Source: Bacteroidota bacterium (GTDB lineage Bacteria; Bacteroidota; Ignavibacteria; UBA10030; UBA6906). Taken from it: a stretch of DNA of 64,000 nt. Shown piece by piece: positions 55,567 through 63,972 of the stretch. A program made the translations under genes and the position numbers. How positions within the stretch are numbered: position 1 is the first letter of the stretch; each line of letters begins with the position of its first letter. The notes beneath the pieces were generated by a model. That model was not told the origin of the DNA. It saw nothing but the letters and a program-made list of their open reading frames with translations, and made no database searches. The stretch lies in NCBI GenBank assembly GCA_030835135.1, contig JAUQWO010000083.1, forward strand, positions 31,598 through 95,597, in the 5' to 3' direction.

Positions 55567-57006
55567 ATGAAACTCCGCTCCCGCATCGCTGTCACCTACA
55601 TCTCCCTGACCGTCGCAGGTGTTGTCTTCGTTAGCCTCATCTCGTCCTGGCAGATCCGTCATTTCATTGCCACCAGAACCACCCGGACACTCGGCGCACA
55701 GGCAGAGCTGCTCGGTCGCCAGATGGAACGGGGCGTGCTGCTGTGTGATGGGCGGCCCTCAGCGGATTCGCTTCTGACGATGTCGGCGTCTGCGATCGGG
55801 GCGCGCATGTCCGTGATCGAACGCACGGGAAGGGTCGTCTTCGATTCCGCGATCCCGCGCGACTCGCTGCGCTCGCTCGAGAATCATGCGTTCCGGCCGG
55901 AGGTGCAGGCGGCGCGCGTGCGCGGAACGGGCTCGGACCGCAGGGTGAGTCAGTCCACGGGTCAGGAGTATGTGTACGTGGCGAGGCGACTGACGATGCC
56001 GGACGGGCATCCCCTCACCGGAGGCGTCCTGCGGCTGGCCCTGCCGGCGGCGGATATGCAGGCGCTGGATACTCAGGTCCAGCTCATCGTCTGGACCCTC
56101 GGATTCATCGTCGTCGTGATCGTCGCTCTGGTGAGCCTCCGGATCGCGGGCAAGATCACACGCCCCATCCAGCACATCGCGGAGACGGCCGCCGTCATCA
56201 CGCAGGGCGATCTGACCGCGCGCGTGGAGGAGCGGGGCGGCGATGAGATCGCATCGCTTGCCGCGGGCATCAACGAGATGGCGCGCACCCTGGGTGCCGA
56301 TCTGGAACGGCAACGGAAGCTCGAACGCGTGCGCACGGAATTCCTCGGCAATGTGTCGCATGAGTTGCGCACCCCGATATTCTCGATCCAGGGATACCTG
56401 GAGACTTTGATGGATGGGGCGGTGGACGATCCCGCGGTGAATCGCGAGTTCCTTGGCAAAGCACACTCGCATGCCGAGCGCCTCAATGCATTGTTGAATG
56501 ATCTGATCGAGATCTCCCGTATCGAATCCGGCGAGATGAAGATGAGTTTCCGCTGGTTCCCGTTGAACCAGTTCCTGGAAGCCGTGGAGGAGGATATGCG
56601 GCCACTGGCGGACCGGAAGCAGATCGTGCTGACCACTGAGTATCCGGCCGTGCCTGATCTTCGTGTCTGGGGCGACCGTGAGCGGTTGAAGCAGGTGATG
56701 GCGAACCTCATCGAGAATGCGGTGAAATACACAGAGGCCGGAGGGAATGTCCGTGTCGGCGTCGCCCTCGAGCAGGACCAGGCCTCGATCTCCGTCTCGG
56801 ACTCAGGCATCGGCATTCCGGAGGAGCATCACCGGAGGATCTTCGAGCGGTTCTACAGGGTGGACAAGGACCGGTCGCGCGACGTGGGCGGAACGGGTCT
56901 CGGCCTCGCGATCGTGAAGCATATCGTGGAAGCGCATGGCGGGACGATCAGCGTGTCCAGCGAGCCGGCGAAAGGGAGTGTCTTCACATTCACGGTGAAA
57001 CGATGA
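55567..57006 (+). CDS. sensor histidine kinase, PhoR-like
   Basis: A 479-residue membrane kinase with helix 1 (IAVTYISLTVAGVVFVSLI, 8-27), a periplasmic sensor of about 145 residues, helix 2 (LIVWTLGFIVVVIVALVSLRIAG), a HAMP domain (KITRPIQHIAETAAVITQGDLTARVEERGGDEIASLAAGINEMA), H-box VSHELRTP with phospho-acceptor His265, and the ATPase boxes N (NLIENAVKY), G1 (DSGIGIP), F (FERFYRVD) and G2 (GGTGLGLAI). It has a single sensor domain and no PAS seen, partner of the preceding regulator. Confidence 0.95.
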   Translation: MKLRSRIAVTYISLTVAGVVFVSLISSWQIRHFIATRTTRTLGAQAELLGRQMERGVLLCDGRPSADSLLTMSASAIGARMSVIERTGRVVFDSAIPRDSLRSLENHAFRPEVQAARVRGTGSDRRVSQSTGQEYVYVARRLTMPDGHPLTGGVLRLALPAADMQALDTQVQLIVWTLGFIVVVIVALVSLRIAGKITRPIQHIAETAAVITQGDLTARVEERGGDEIASLAAGINEMARTLGADLERQRKLERVRTEFLGNVSHELRTPIFSIQGYLETLMDGAVDDPAVNREFLGKAHSHAERLNALLNDLIEISRIESGEMKMSFRWFPLNQFLEAVEEDMRPLADRKQIVLTTEYPAVPDLRVWGDRERLKQVMANLIENAVKYTEAGGNVRVGVALEQDQASISVSDSGIGIPEEHHRRIFERFYRVDKDRSRDVGGTGLGLAIVKHIVEAHGGTISVSSEPAKGSVFTFTVKR

Positions 57007-58097
57007 GCAAAGCAACGGATGAGAAGTTCATGACGGCAGCTCTGGACCTGGCGGTCCAGGGCGGTCGCGCTGTCAGTCCGAACCCGATGGTCGGTGCCGT
57101 TCTTGTCCGGGGAGGCCGCATCGTTGCCCGTGGCTACCACCGGTACTTCGGTGGCGCCCATGCGGAAGTGGAGTGCCTCTCGCGGTATCGCGGTGATCTG
57201 AAGGGCACAACGATGTACGTGACGATGGAGCCGTGCACGCATTACGGAAAGACGCCGCCGTGCGCACCGATGCTTGCGTCCACGCCGATCGGCCGCTTTG
57301 TGATCGGGATGGCGGATCCGAACCCGCTCGTGGCCGGGCGCGGGATCACGCTCCTGCGGAAAGCGGGCAAGCGGGTGGATCTGGGAGTGCTCGGGGACGA
57401 GGCGGAAGACCTCAACAGACGCTTTGTCCGCGCCGTCACGCAGCACAGACCGTATGTGCATCTGAAGGTCGCGCAGACGCTGGACGGCAGGATCACGAAG
57501 GGCGGGGCCGGACGCGACATGATCACCGGGCCGGAGGTCCGGCGGGTGGTCCACGCGATGCGCACGGACTTCGATGCGGTCCTGGTCGGGGCAAACACGG
57601 TCCGCGTGGATGACCCACGTTTGACGGTTCGCGGGATGCAGGGAGATGATCCTCACGTTGTGGTCCTCGATGGACGACTAACGCTTGCGGAGGACGCCCG
57701 GCTGATCCGCGCGTCGAAGAAGCGGACGGTCTATGTCATTGTGACACCGGAGGCACTGCGGAAACGGCGCACGCGGGCTGTGGCCCTTGCGCGGGCTGGC
57801 GTGCAGGTCCTGGCGGTCGACGGTGGGAAGGGACGATTGGATCTCCGGGCGGTCCTCGGGGTGCTGTACGATGAGGGGATCGGCTCGCTGCTCGTCGAGG
57901 GAGGTGCGGACGTGTTCGGGCAGTTCGCTGCAGGGGGACTGATCGATGAGATGAGCATCTTTGTCGCGCCGGTGCTCGCACCGCGAGGCGCCCCCGCATT
58001 CCCCACGGGGTCACTGGCAGCACTGGTGCGCGAGGCATCATACATGCACACCCATGATGCGGGACGCGATATCTGGATCCATGCAATGTTTGACTGA
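57003..58097 (+). CDS. ribD: bifunctional riboflavin deaminase/reductase RibD
   Basis: A 364-residue enzyme with an N-terminal deaminase (zinc site HAE at 53-55, C78 and C87 in PCTHYGKTPPC) and a C-terminal reductase of DHFR fold (HLKVAQTLDGRI...FDAVLVGANTVRVDDPRLTVR, LVEGGADVFGQF). It catalyses the second and third steps from GTP-derived pyrimidine in riboflavin synthesis. Overlaps the kinase stop by 4 nt and is followed 14 nt later by riboflavin synthase. Confidence 0.97.
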   Translation: MSKATDEKFMTAALDLAVQGGRAVSPNPMVGAVLVRGGRIVARGYHRYFGGAHAEVECLSRYRGDLKGTTMYVTMEPCTHYGKTPPCAPMLASTPIGRFVIGMADPNPLVAGRGITLLRKAGKRVDLGVLGDEAEDLNRRFVRAVTQHRPYVHLKVAQTLDGRITKGGAGRDMITGPEVRRVVHAMRTDFDAVLVGANTVRVDDPRLTVRGMQGDDPHVVVLDGRLTLAEDARLIRASKKRTVYVIVTPEALRKRRTRAVALARAGVQVLAVDGGKGRLDLRAVLGVLYDEGIGSLLVEGGADVFGQFAAGGLIDEMSIFVAPVLAPRGAPAFPTGSLAALVREASYMHTHDAGRDIWIHAMFD

Positions 58098-58111
58098 TCG
58101 AGGAGGCGGCG

Positions 58112-58753
58112 ATGTTCACGGGGATCATACAGGAGATCGGTACGGTCGCGGGCGTGGTCCGTCGCGCGGGGGGGATCGTGTTGAGTGTCCGCGCTCCGGG
58201 GTCAGCGAAGGAGCTCCGGATCGATGACAGTGTGGCGGTGAACGGGGTGTGTCAGACAGTGGTGCGGTGCGCTGGCGACATCTTCGAGGTGGAGGCTGTG
58301 GAAGAGACCTTGCGGAAGACGACCCTCGGCGCGCTCGATCATGGCAGCAGGGTGAATCTGGAATTGGCGCTCCGTGTGGGCGACCGGCTTGGGGGGCATT
58401 TGGTACAGGGGCACGTGGACTGCGTGGGGGACGTTGAGTCGGTGGAGAAGCGGCCGATGAGCTGGATGGTGCGGGTGGGCTTTCCGGAGCCGTTCTCACG
58501 CTATGTCATCCCCGTAGGGTCGATCGCGGTGGATGGGGTCAGTCTGACGGTTGCGGCCGTGGAGCGGTCAACGTTCACGGTCTCGGTGATACCGCATACA
58601 CTGGAAAAGACGACGCTGGTGGATGTCGGAGCAGGGAGGCGGGTGAATCTGGAATTCGACCTTGTTGGCAAATATATTGAGCGATTGACCGCTGGTAGAA
58701 TGGGGAGCGGGGGGGGGATTACGGAGGAAAAGTTGGGTGCCTGGGGGTTTTAG
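58112..58753 (+). CDS. ribE: riboflavin synthase alpha chain
   Basis: A 213-residue protein with the N-terminal MFTGIIQEIG and two repeated lumazine-binding domains (DDSVAVNGVCQTVV at about 33-46 and GSIAVDGVSLTVAAV at about 130-144; LGGHLVQGHVD). It dismutates two lumazine molecules to riboflavin. ATG 58112 is preceded by gaggag. Together with ribD it forms a partial rib operon; ribBA and ribH are not nearby. Confidence 0.96.
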   Translation: MFTGIIQEIGTVAGVVRRAGGIVLSVRAPGSAKELRIDDSVAVNGVCQTVVRCAGDIFEVEAVEETLRKTTLGALDHGSRVNLELALRVGDRLGGHLVQGHVDCVGDVESVEKRPMSWMVRVGFPEPFSRYVIPVGSIAVDGVSLTVAAVERSTFTVSVIPHTLEKTTLVDVGAGRRVNLEFDLVGKYIERLTAGRMGSGGGITEEKLGAWGF

Positions 58754-58756
58754 GAC

Positions 58757-58786
58757 TTGATTTTTCCGTGGGAGTTTTGTATCATT
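58757..58786 (+). promoter_or_regulatory. Bacteroidota-type promoter for secG and perhaps tRNA-Lys
   Basis: TTG 58757-58759, 20-nt spacer, TATCATT 58780-58786 (one mismatch to TAnnTTG). Located immediately after the ribE stop; the secG start is about 30 nt downstream. Confidence 0.5.
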
Positions 58787-58816
58787 CAATACTACGATTG
58801 AACAGGAACGGATTGT

Positions 58817-59143
58817 ATGTTCACACTTCTGATTGTGCTTGAGCTGGTCATCAGCATCTTGTTGATCCTTGCGGTATTGATGCAGTCGAGCAAGGGCGGC
58901 GGGTTGGCGGGTTCGTTTGGCGGCGGCAACGTTGGCGTCGTGTTCGGCGTGCGGCGCACGGCGGATTTTCTGACGCGTGCGACGCAGGTGCTTGCCGGCG
59001 TGTTCCTTGTCCTCGCGCTCGTGATCAATATCTTTTTCCTGCCGCGTGCATCATCGAGTGCGGGCAGTGTTCTGCAGCAGCAGGGAGAGCAACGGACGAT
59101 GACGCCGCAGCTTCCTCCGCCGCAGCAGGCGCCGGTGCAGTAG
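58817..59143 (+). CDS. secG: preprotein translocase subunit SecG
   Basis: A 108-residue inner-membrane protein with two helices: LLIVLELVISILLILAVLMQ (about 4-23) and ATQVLAGVFLVLALVINIFFL. The linker SSKGGGLAGSFGGGNVGVVFGVR with its glycine run and the following LTRAT are the SecG signature. The Gln/Pro-rich C-terminal tail is variable. It forms the SecYEG channel with partners elsewhere in the genome. ATG 58817 has only a weak upstream ribosome-binding site (acaggaacgg). Confidence 0.95.
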   Translation: MFTLLIVLELVISILLILAVLMQSSKGGGLAGSFGGGNVGVVFGVRRTADFLTRATQVLAGVFLVLALVINIFFLPRASSSAGSVLQQQGEQRTMTPQLPPPQQAPVQ

Positions 59144-59189
59144 AACAGAGCAGCGGCCCGCTCTGCCGGTGGTATGTTGTGTTGTAGCT

Positions 59190-59262
59190 GCACCCATGGC
59201 TCAATTGGTAGAGCAACTGACTCTTAATCAGTGGGTTCCAGGTTCGAGTCCTGGTGGGTGCA
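59190..59262 (+). tRNA. tRNA-Lys (anticodon CTT)
   Basis: Cloverleaf: acceptor GCACCCA/TGGGTGC perfect, D-arm GCTC/GAGC with loop AATTGGTA, anticodon stem ACTGA/TCAGT with loop CTCTTAA (anticodon CTT for AAG), T-arm CCAGG/CCTGG with loop TTCGAGT, discriminator A. CCA is not encoded (next bases CGA). It is likely read from the secG transcript or from a TATGTTG motif at 59173-59179 and ends at the terminator at 59287. Confidence 0.97.
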
Positions 59263-59286
59263 CGAAGAGTGACGATCGAAGAATAA

Positions 59287-59320
59287 AAAAATGGCAGCTA
59301 TAACGGCTGCCATTTTTGCT
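59287..59320 (+). terminator. intrinsic terminator after tRNA-Lys
   Basis: AAAAATGGCAGC-type arm (59287-59298) pairs with GCTGCCATTTTT (59306-59317), 7-nt loop, five Ts at the end. A standard Rho-independent terminator, functional in both directions because of the flanking A and T runs. Confidence 0.9.
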
Positions 59321-59344
59321 TTACGTGAATGATCAACGGAAGAA

Positions 59345-59629
59345 TCATTTCGCCATTGATTTCTTCACAGCGCCTATGATTGCCATGAGGACGCCGCCTC
59401 CAACTCCCCCGCTCGCCAAACTGCCAATGATGCTTCCAATGTCCAACCCCCCGCTCGGAGCTGCCGCAACTCCCAACAACCCCAGCAATTGACCTCCGAG
59501 ACCCCCGCCGACGATCCCGGCAACTGAGTTCCAGAGAGTGCCCAGGGTGGAATTCTTCATCAATGAGCCGGCAATGTTTCCTCCAACTGCCCCGCTCACG
59601 AGCTGGATAAGCAAAGGGACTAGTTCCAT
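59345..59629 (-). CDS. small glycine-zipper protein
   Basis: A 94-residue protein, nearly all hydrophobic and glycine-rich (GAVGGNIAGSLM, SVAGIVGGGLGGQLLGLLGVA, IGSIIGSLASGGVGGGVLMAIIGAVKK). The repeated GxxxG spacing is a glycine zipper, so helical packing in a membrane is expected. ATG 59629 follows aaagg; the longer reading upstream would fuse it to a broken four-helix-bundle gene. Similar proteins are found scattered in many genomes without known function. It converges with the tRNA terminator. Confidence 0.7.
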   Translation of the reverse strand: MELVPLLIQLVSGAVGGNIAGSLMKNSTLGTLWNSVAGIVGGGLGGQLLGLLGVAAAPSGGLDIGSIIGSLASGGVGGGVLMAIIGAVKKSMAK

Positions 59630-59734
59630 GCGGAATTGGCCTTTCTTGGATGATGGTCGAGGAGAACTGCACGTGGGTTGATGCGAACGAACATAGGGAA
59701 AAGGCATGGCTTTGTCAATGGTCCCCTTCGGTTT

Positions 59735-60042
59735 GTTGTCTGTACACTCCTCCTGAACCCCGGCGAGGCTCGTCTGCGGCGGTAATTGGATTTCTTGTAT
59801 CATGGCCAGCCAGACAAGGCATTCGTTGAGCTCTTTGAGAACCACCTTGCGTTTGTGAATGAAGTCCCTGGCGCCTTCTGCCCCTCGTACCTCCGCATAG
59901 TTCGAGGCCGGTGACGTCCCGCTCCGCAGGAGGAGCGAGGCATCATGCCCGGCTGTCCTTGTCTCAGGCAGTTGGTCGCACACCTTGACGACGCGACCGC
60001 GAGACGTACCAGGGTCTCCTGTATGTCATCACCCTTTGCCAT
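59735..60042 (-). pseudogene. broken four-helix-bundle protein gene (23S rRNA intervening-sequence type)
   Basis: From ATG 60042 the first frame reads MAKGDDIQETLVRLAV, and the continuing homology (VCDQLPETRTAGHDASLLLRSGTSPASNYAEVRGAEG then DFIHKRKVVLKELNECLVWLAMI) lies in another frame from about 59990. The joint needs one lost base near 59993-60000. The family end (residues after about 100) is also replaced by unrelated sequence. Such proteins are widespread mobile-like small genes. Could be a sequencing error plus truncation, but decay is the simpler reading. Confidence 0.75.
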
Positions 60043-60606
60043 CTATTGTTCTCTTTTTCTGTACGCGCGCGCGGTGTTCGGATATCGCGAACGCCTCAGC
60101 AGAATCGGATGAGAGTGATGGACCTTCTGCGTCGTGAGCAGAGGTGTTCCATCAACGTGCGATGCCGCATACTCCCCACCGGAAGACCAGGTGGCAGTGA
60201 AAGTGCACTAGCGCATGATCACCGGTTGCACTTCGAATGAAACATGTTCCTCTCCTTGCATAGTACCTTTCTCGGTCTGCTGCCCGCGTTCGGGCAAGAA
60301 GACTCGATGTGCCCGCCTGTTCGGTTAGTTTGTTTTTCACCGACCGCCGACGTCTTCCGCCTCAAGGATATGTTCAAATCGCGAGGGTCCGGTTCGATGC
60401 CTGCGTCACCGAAGCGCGTACGTGCGACCCCACAACGGGCACGAACAGCTCGCGGGAAGGGTTCTACCGCTCTTTTCGATGAGCGACGCAGGATGGGAGC
60501 CATTTCCGATCAACAGGAATCAGCTGGAGACGGTTCGTGAGGAGGACGGCAAGTTCGAGAACGTGCGCTGAGGCTGGTGGTCACCACGACATTTCATCTG
60601 GGACAC
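60043..60606. other. gene-poor stretch with possible decayed coding remnant
   Basis: No credible complete gene is seen in these 560 nt. Around 60385-60571 two short plus-strand frames carry protein-like sequence, one reading DACVTEARTCDPTTGTNSS and ending at a stop at 60480-60482, and another from 60479 (MSDAGWEPFPINRNQLETVR, stop 60569-60571). They could be a frameshifted relic of an unidentified gene. Confidence 0.3.
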
Positions 60607-60636
60607 TTGAAACTGCATCACAGATTCTCTACACTT
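60607..60636 (+). promoter_or_regulatory. probable promoter for the hemicellulose locus
   Basis: TTG 60607-60609, 20-nt spacer, TACACTT 60630-60636 (one mismatch). A leader of about 60 nt would precede ATG 60703. Confidence 0.45.
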
Positions 60637-60702
60637 CATCTGCTTCGAACAATCCATCCTCGCCTTGCTCGCACGTATCATTCAATCGTCAAAGGATGCC
60701 GT

Positions 60703-61437
60703 ATGAAAAGACTCTGCACGTTCATACTACTGGTATGCGATGTGGTGTACGTCCTTGCCCAGGGTCTGGCTCCCGCTTCCGGGGGTATCGAGCACCTTCC
60801 GCCAGCGGTCGACACCGTTCGTAGTATCGCACCGTTCTTTACCCAAGCTCACGCTTCTCCCCGAACGCCCGACGCCGAGGGGTTCATACAGCGCTGGCTC
60901 CTTCTCGAGCCCATCTACAAACCCAACCGCGGGAACACCGTATTCACCGACACCTATATCCGGAGAAATCTCGATACGGCGTACTTCCCCGGACAGTTCG
61001 CGACGTTTCCCCGCAACGGCGAGAAGGTCAAGGTCGGTGATCAGGAACTTGTCTGGCATGCCCTCGAGACCTCCAATTTCAACATCAAGCTTTTCCGTTT
61101 TGCGTACGGACTGAACAAGCAGACATACGGTGTGGTATTCCTGGCTGCCACCGTCATCGATTGTCCCAAAGAACTGAAGAATGTCCGCATGGCAGTGGGA
61201 TCCAATTCCGCTTCAATGTGGTGGCTCAACGGAAAGGAGGCCGTCCTCCTTTCCGGTGACCGTCGAATGGTGATGGACGATTGCGTTTCAAAGCGCCTCA
61301 CACTCACCAAAGGCAGGAATATCATCCGCGGTGCTGTCATCAACGGCCCGGGAATGAGCGATTTCTGCGTCCGCTTCATTGATGAGCACGGCCAGGCGGT
61401 CAGGGATCTCACCATAACTCTGGATCCCCGGTACTAG
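60703..61437 (+). CDS. exported protein related to acetyl-xylan-esterase-associated domain
   Basis: A 244-residue exported protein (MKRLCTFILLVCDVVYVLAQG). The body (EGFIQRWLLLEPIYKPN to FPRNGEKVKVGDQELVWHALETSNFNIKLFRFAYGL, then MAVGSNSASMWWLNGKEAVLLSGDRRMVMDDCVS) is a beta-sandwich type that I associate with the non-catalytic part of multidomain Bacteroidota acetylxylan esterases; this is from memory and not certain. No GDSL or GXSXG catalytic motif is visible, so it is likely a carbohydrate-binding or accessory protein. ATG 60703 follows aaagga. Heads the locus with GH43 and an esterase. Confidence 0.65.
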   Translation: MKRLCTFILLVCDVVYVLAQGLAPASGGIEHLPPAVDTVRSIAPFFTQAHASPRTPDAEGFIQRWLLLEPIYKPNRGNTVFTDTYIRRNLDTAYFPGQFATFPRNGEKVKVGDQELVWHALETSNFNIKLFRFAYGLNKQTYGVVFLAATVIDCPKELKNVRMAVGSNSASMWWLNGKEAVLLSGDRRMVMDDCVSKRLTLTKGRNIIRGAVINGPGMSDFCVRFIDEHGQAVRDLTITLDPRY

Positions 61438-61483
61438 GACGCGTCTCGCACATGCTCTCAATCGATATGATCTCGGAGGTTCA

Positions 61484-63046
61484 ATGAAATTCAGCATTGT
61501 GGCAGTCATCGTACTTGCTCTTCTCTCGTTCCACCGTGCGGGCCTGGCCCAGGCGTTGAACGGTCAGCCGTATATTCACGATCCTTCGACGATCACCCAA
61601 TGCGACGGGAAGTACTATACCTTTGGCACGGGAGGCGGCGGCCTGATCTCCGTCGATGGCTGGACGTGGAACCCCGGCGCTGAGCGCCCCGGCGGCGGAT
61701 TGGCACCGGATGTCATCCATATCGGGGATCGCTACTACGTTTCGTATGCGAAGGGGGGCGGAGGACTCGCCGGCGGGCATGCGAGCAATGTGTACGTTAT
61801 GTGGACCAGGAGTCTTGATCCGCAATCGCCCGACTTTGGATTCAAGGACGAGACACTCGTCGCTTCCTCTGATGGAATCGAAGACTGCGATGCCATCGAT
61901 CCAGCATTCCTTCTCGATCCCACTGACGGACGGCTGTGGCTGACCTACGGAACATACTTCGGGTTCATTCGCATCGTCGAGCTCGATCCCAAAACGGGGA
62001 AGCGCATGCCCGGCAACACGCCCATAAATATTGCGATCGACTGCGAAGCCACCGCCATGATGTATCGCGACGGATGGTATTACCTTCTGGGCACGCACGG
62101 TACCTGCTGCGACGGTGCGAACTCCACGTACAACATCGTGGTGGGTCGCTCAAAGAAGATCACCGGCCCCTATCGGGACAACATGGGACAGGACATGCTC
62201 AAGGGGGGTGGCAGATTTGTTGTCGGAGCGAGCGGCCGCTTTGTGGGGGCAGGCCATTTTGGACATATGGTCCTGGATGCATGTGTGGAAAAATTCTCAT
62301 GCCACTACGAAGCTGACCTCGATCGCAGCGGCTTCAGTGTGCTCGACATTCGCCCACTGCTCTGGAGAGATGGCTGGCCCGTCGCCGGCGAAAACTTCAC
62401 GGGGGGTGTGTATGAGATCCAGTCTGAGCGGAGCGGGTTCGCCCTGGAACTTGCCGTCGATTTTGTTCGCATGCCGCGCATCTGGCGCGGGCCCAGCGGT
62501 GGCCCCGGTCCGGGGATCCCGCGCCCGGCTCCTCAATCCTCAGGGACACATCCGCCAACCCCTCCGCCCCCAGGTGGGGGACTCCCGATGATGCCTGGCT
62601 TCTTCAATCGGGTCCCCGAGGGACCACTGGTTTCCATTCCCGCCCAGAGTCTCGATTCGGTGGCCAAGGACTGGCCGGCCGGCACTATCGACATCAGAAT
62701 AGGCGATTTCATGTCCCGGCCGCACCAGAAATGGTCGATCACTCCGGTCGCCGATGCCGGAGGATATCCCGGTTCACCATATTTCAAGATCACGATCGCC
62801 GGAACAGAACGCGCTCTGGCGGCTACCGCCGATGCTGAACTCGTGGCGGTTCCGGGGATTACCGGTGCACCTGAACAACTCTGGCGGATCGATCAGTTGA
62901 CAGACGGCACGTATCGGATCATGCCCAAACTTGTTCCTGGATCAAATGAACAGTTCGTGTTGACCGCGGTGGGCGCCAGCACTGTCACGCTTGCGAAATT
63001 CGATCCCAGGAGTGACATCTCGCGGTGGAATTTCAGGACACCATGA
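61484..63046 (+). CDS. GH43 family glycoside hydrolase (arabinanase/xylosidase-like) with C-terminal binding domain
   Basis: A 520-residue exported enzyme (signal peptide ending GLAQA, about residue 24). Five-bladed propeller with the GH43 triad: Asp33 in YIHDPST, Asp139 in DAIDPAF, and Glu188 in DCEATAM. A Pro/Gly-rich linker (about 335-375) leads to a C-terminal beta-trefoil-like domain (W-containing repeats: QKWSIT, EQLWRI, ISRWNF), probably a carbohydrate-binding module. Acts on arabinan or arabinoxylan outside the cytoplasm (inference). Lies 46 nt after the preceding exported protein, with an own RBS (ggaggt). Confidence 0.9.
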   Translation: MKFSIVAVIVLALLSFHRAGLAQALNGQPYIHDPSTITQCDGKYYTFGTGGGGLISVDGWTWNPGAERPGGGLAPDVIHIGDRYYVSYAKGGGGLAGGHASNVYVMWTRSLDPQSPDFGFKDETLVASSDGIEDCDAIDPAFLLDPTDGRLWLTYGTYFGFIRIVELDPKTGKRMPGNTPINIAIDCEATAMMYRDGWYYLLGTHGTCCDGANSTYNIVVGRSKKITGPYRDNMGQDMLKGGGRFVVGASGRFVGAGHFGHMVLDACVEKFSCHYEADLDRSGFSVLDIRPLLWRDGWPVAGENFTGGVYEIQSERSGFALELAVDFVRMPRIWRGPSGGPGPGIPRPAPQSSGTHPPTPPPPGGGLPMMPGFFNRVPEGPLVSIPAQSLDSVAKDWPAGTIDIRIGDFMSRPHQKWSITPVADAGGYPGSPYFKITIAGTERALAATADAELVAVPGITGAPEQLWRIDQLTDGTYRIMPKLVPGSNEQFVLTAVGASTVTLAKFDPRSDISRWNFRTP

Positions 63047-63150
63047 TGGAGCTGATCGCACCATCATATGTGCGATCGTTGAAACCGTATTGACCGTGAC
63101 GAGAAGTATCCCAAGAGAAGATTCTTCCACAGACAGAACCCGGACGGACA

Positions 63151-63972
63151 ATGAAGCAACTGTGTCTCTTTCTTGCGCTGTGCATGGTCGCTCCATCGCT
63201 CCTCTGCCAGGACAACCATGTGAATCCCGTACTGACCATCGAAGGGGGAAAGGTCGTGGGTGTGATCACCCCAACGAAGGGAATCGTTGCGTACAAAGGC
63301 ATTCCTTTTGCTGCACCTCCGGTTGGTGAGTTGCGGTGGAAAGAGCCGCAGCCTGTTGTGTCCTGGGGAGGAATGAAGGTGGCCGGCACATACGGCGCGG
63401 CGGCCAAGCAGGTAACATGGGACCCGCAGAGTTTCTATGGCAAAGAATGGCGTGCCAGCGGTTCCGTCCCATTCAGTGAGGACTGCCTCTATCTCAATAT
63501 CTGGACGCCCGCTGCAGGCCAAGTGGACAAGAAACTCCCCGTGGCCATGTGGATACACGGCGGCGGCTTTCGTGAAGGCTTTGCGTTTGAACCGGAAATG
63601 GACGGCGGTGAGGAATGGGCGACGCACGGCGTCATTCTGGTATCGGTAACGTACCGCCTCGGCGTTCTTGGGTTCCTCTCACACCCGCTCCTGTCGGCCG
63701 AAAGTCCACATGGCGTATCGGGCAACTATGGGCTCCTTGACCAGATCGCAGCACTCAAGTGGATCCGCAACAACATCAGGCAATTCGGCGGTGATCCCTA
63801 CAACATAACTGTCTTTGGTCAGAGTGCTGGTGCAGGGAGCGTTCAGGCGCTGTGCGCATCTATATTGGCCCCAGTTTCAAGTGAGCAGTTTTCTGTCTTA
63901 ATTTCATACGGTAGTTCTCACAAGACTGGAGGCTCGGGTGGAAGAGAAACAGGGACGTTGGAGTTCCCATAA
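63151..63972 (+). CDS. type-B carboxylesterase, truncated or frameshifted at window end
   Basis: An exported esterase (MKQLCLFLALCMVAPSLLCQ) of the alpha/beta-hydrolase type-B family: YKGIPFAAPPVGELRWKEPQP, SEDCLYLNIWTP, oxyanion MWIHGGGF, and nucleophile Ser225 in VFGQSAGAGSV. Full members have about 500 residues; here the frame ends after 273 with a TAA at 63970-63972. After GSVQALCAS the similarity fades, and the next frame (63902 onward) reads ...SSHKKGEVVMRLL, similar to the expected helix. A frameshift between about 63860 and 63970, or sequencing error, is likely. Feruloyl/acetyl side-chain removal would fit the locus. Confidence 0.8.
   Translation: MKQLCLFLALCMVAPSLLCQDNHVNPVLTIEGGKVVGVITPTKGIVAYKGIPFAAPPVGELRWKEPQPVVSWGGMKVAGTYGAAAKQVTWDPQSFYGKEWRASGSVPFSEDCLYLNIWTPAAGQVDKKLPVAMWIHGGGFREGFAFEPEMDGGEEWATHGVILVSVTYRLGVLGFLSHPLLSAESPHGVSGNYGLLDQIAALKWIRNNIRQFGGDPYNITVFGQSAGAGSVQALCASILAPVSSEQFSVLISYGSSHKTGGSGGRETGTLEFP

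Noticed and set aside
60244..60540. 98-residue open frame with a signal-peptide-like start
   Set aside because: The part after the first 18 residues is random basic sequence and it conflicts with a more protein-like neighbouring frame.
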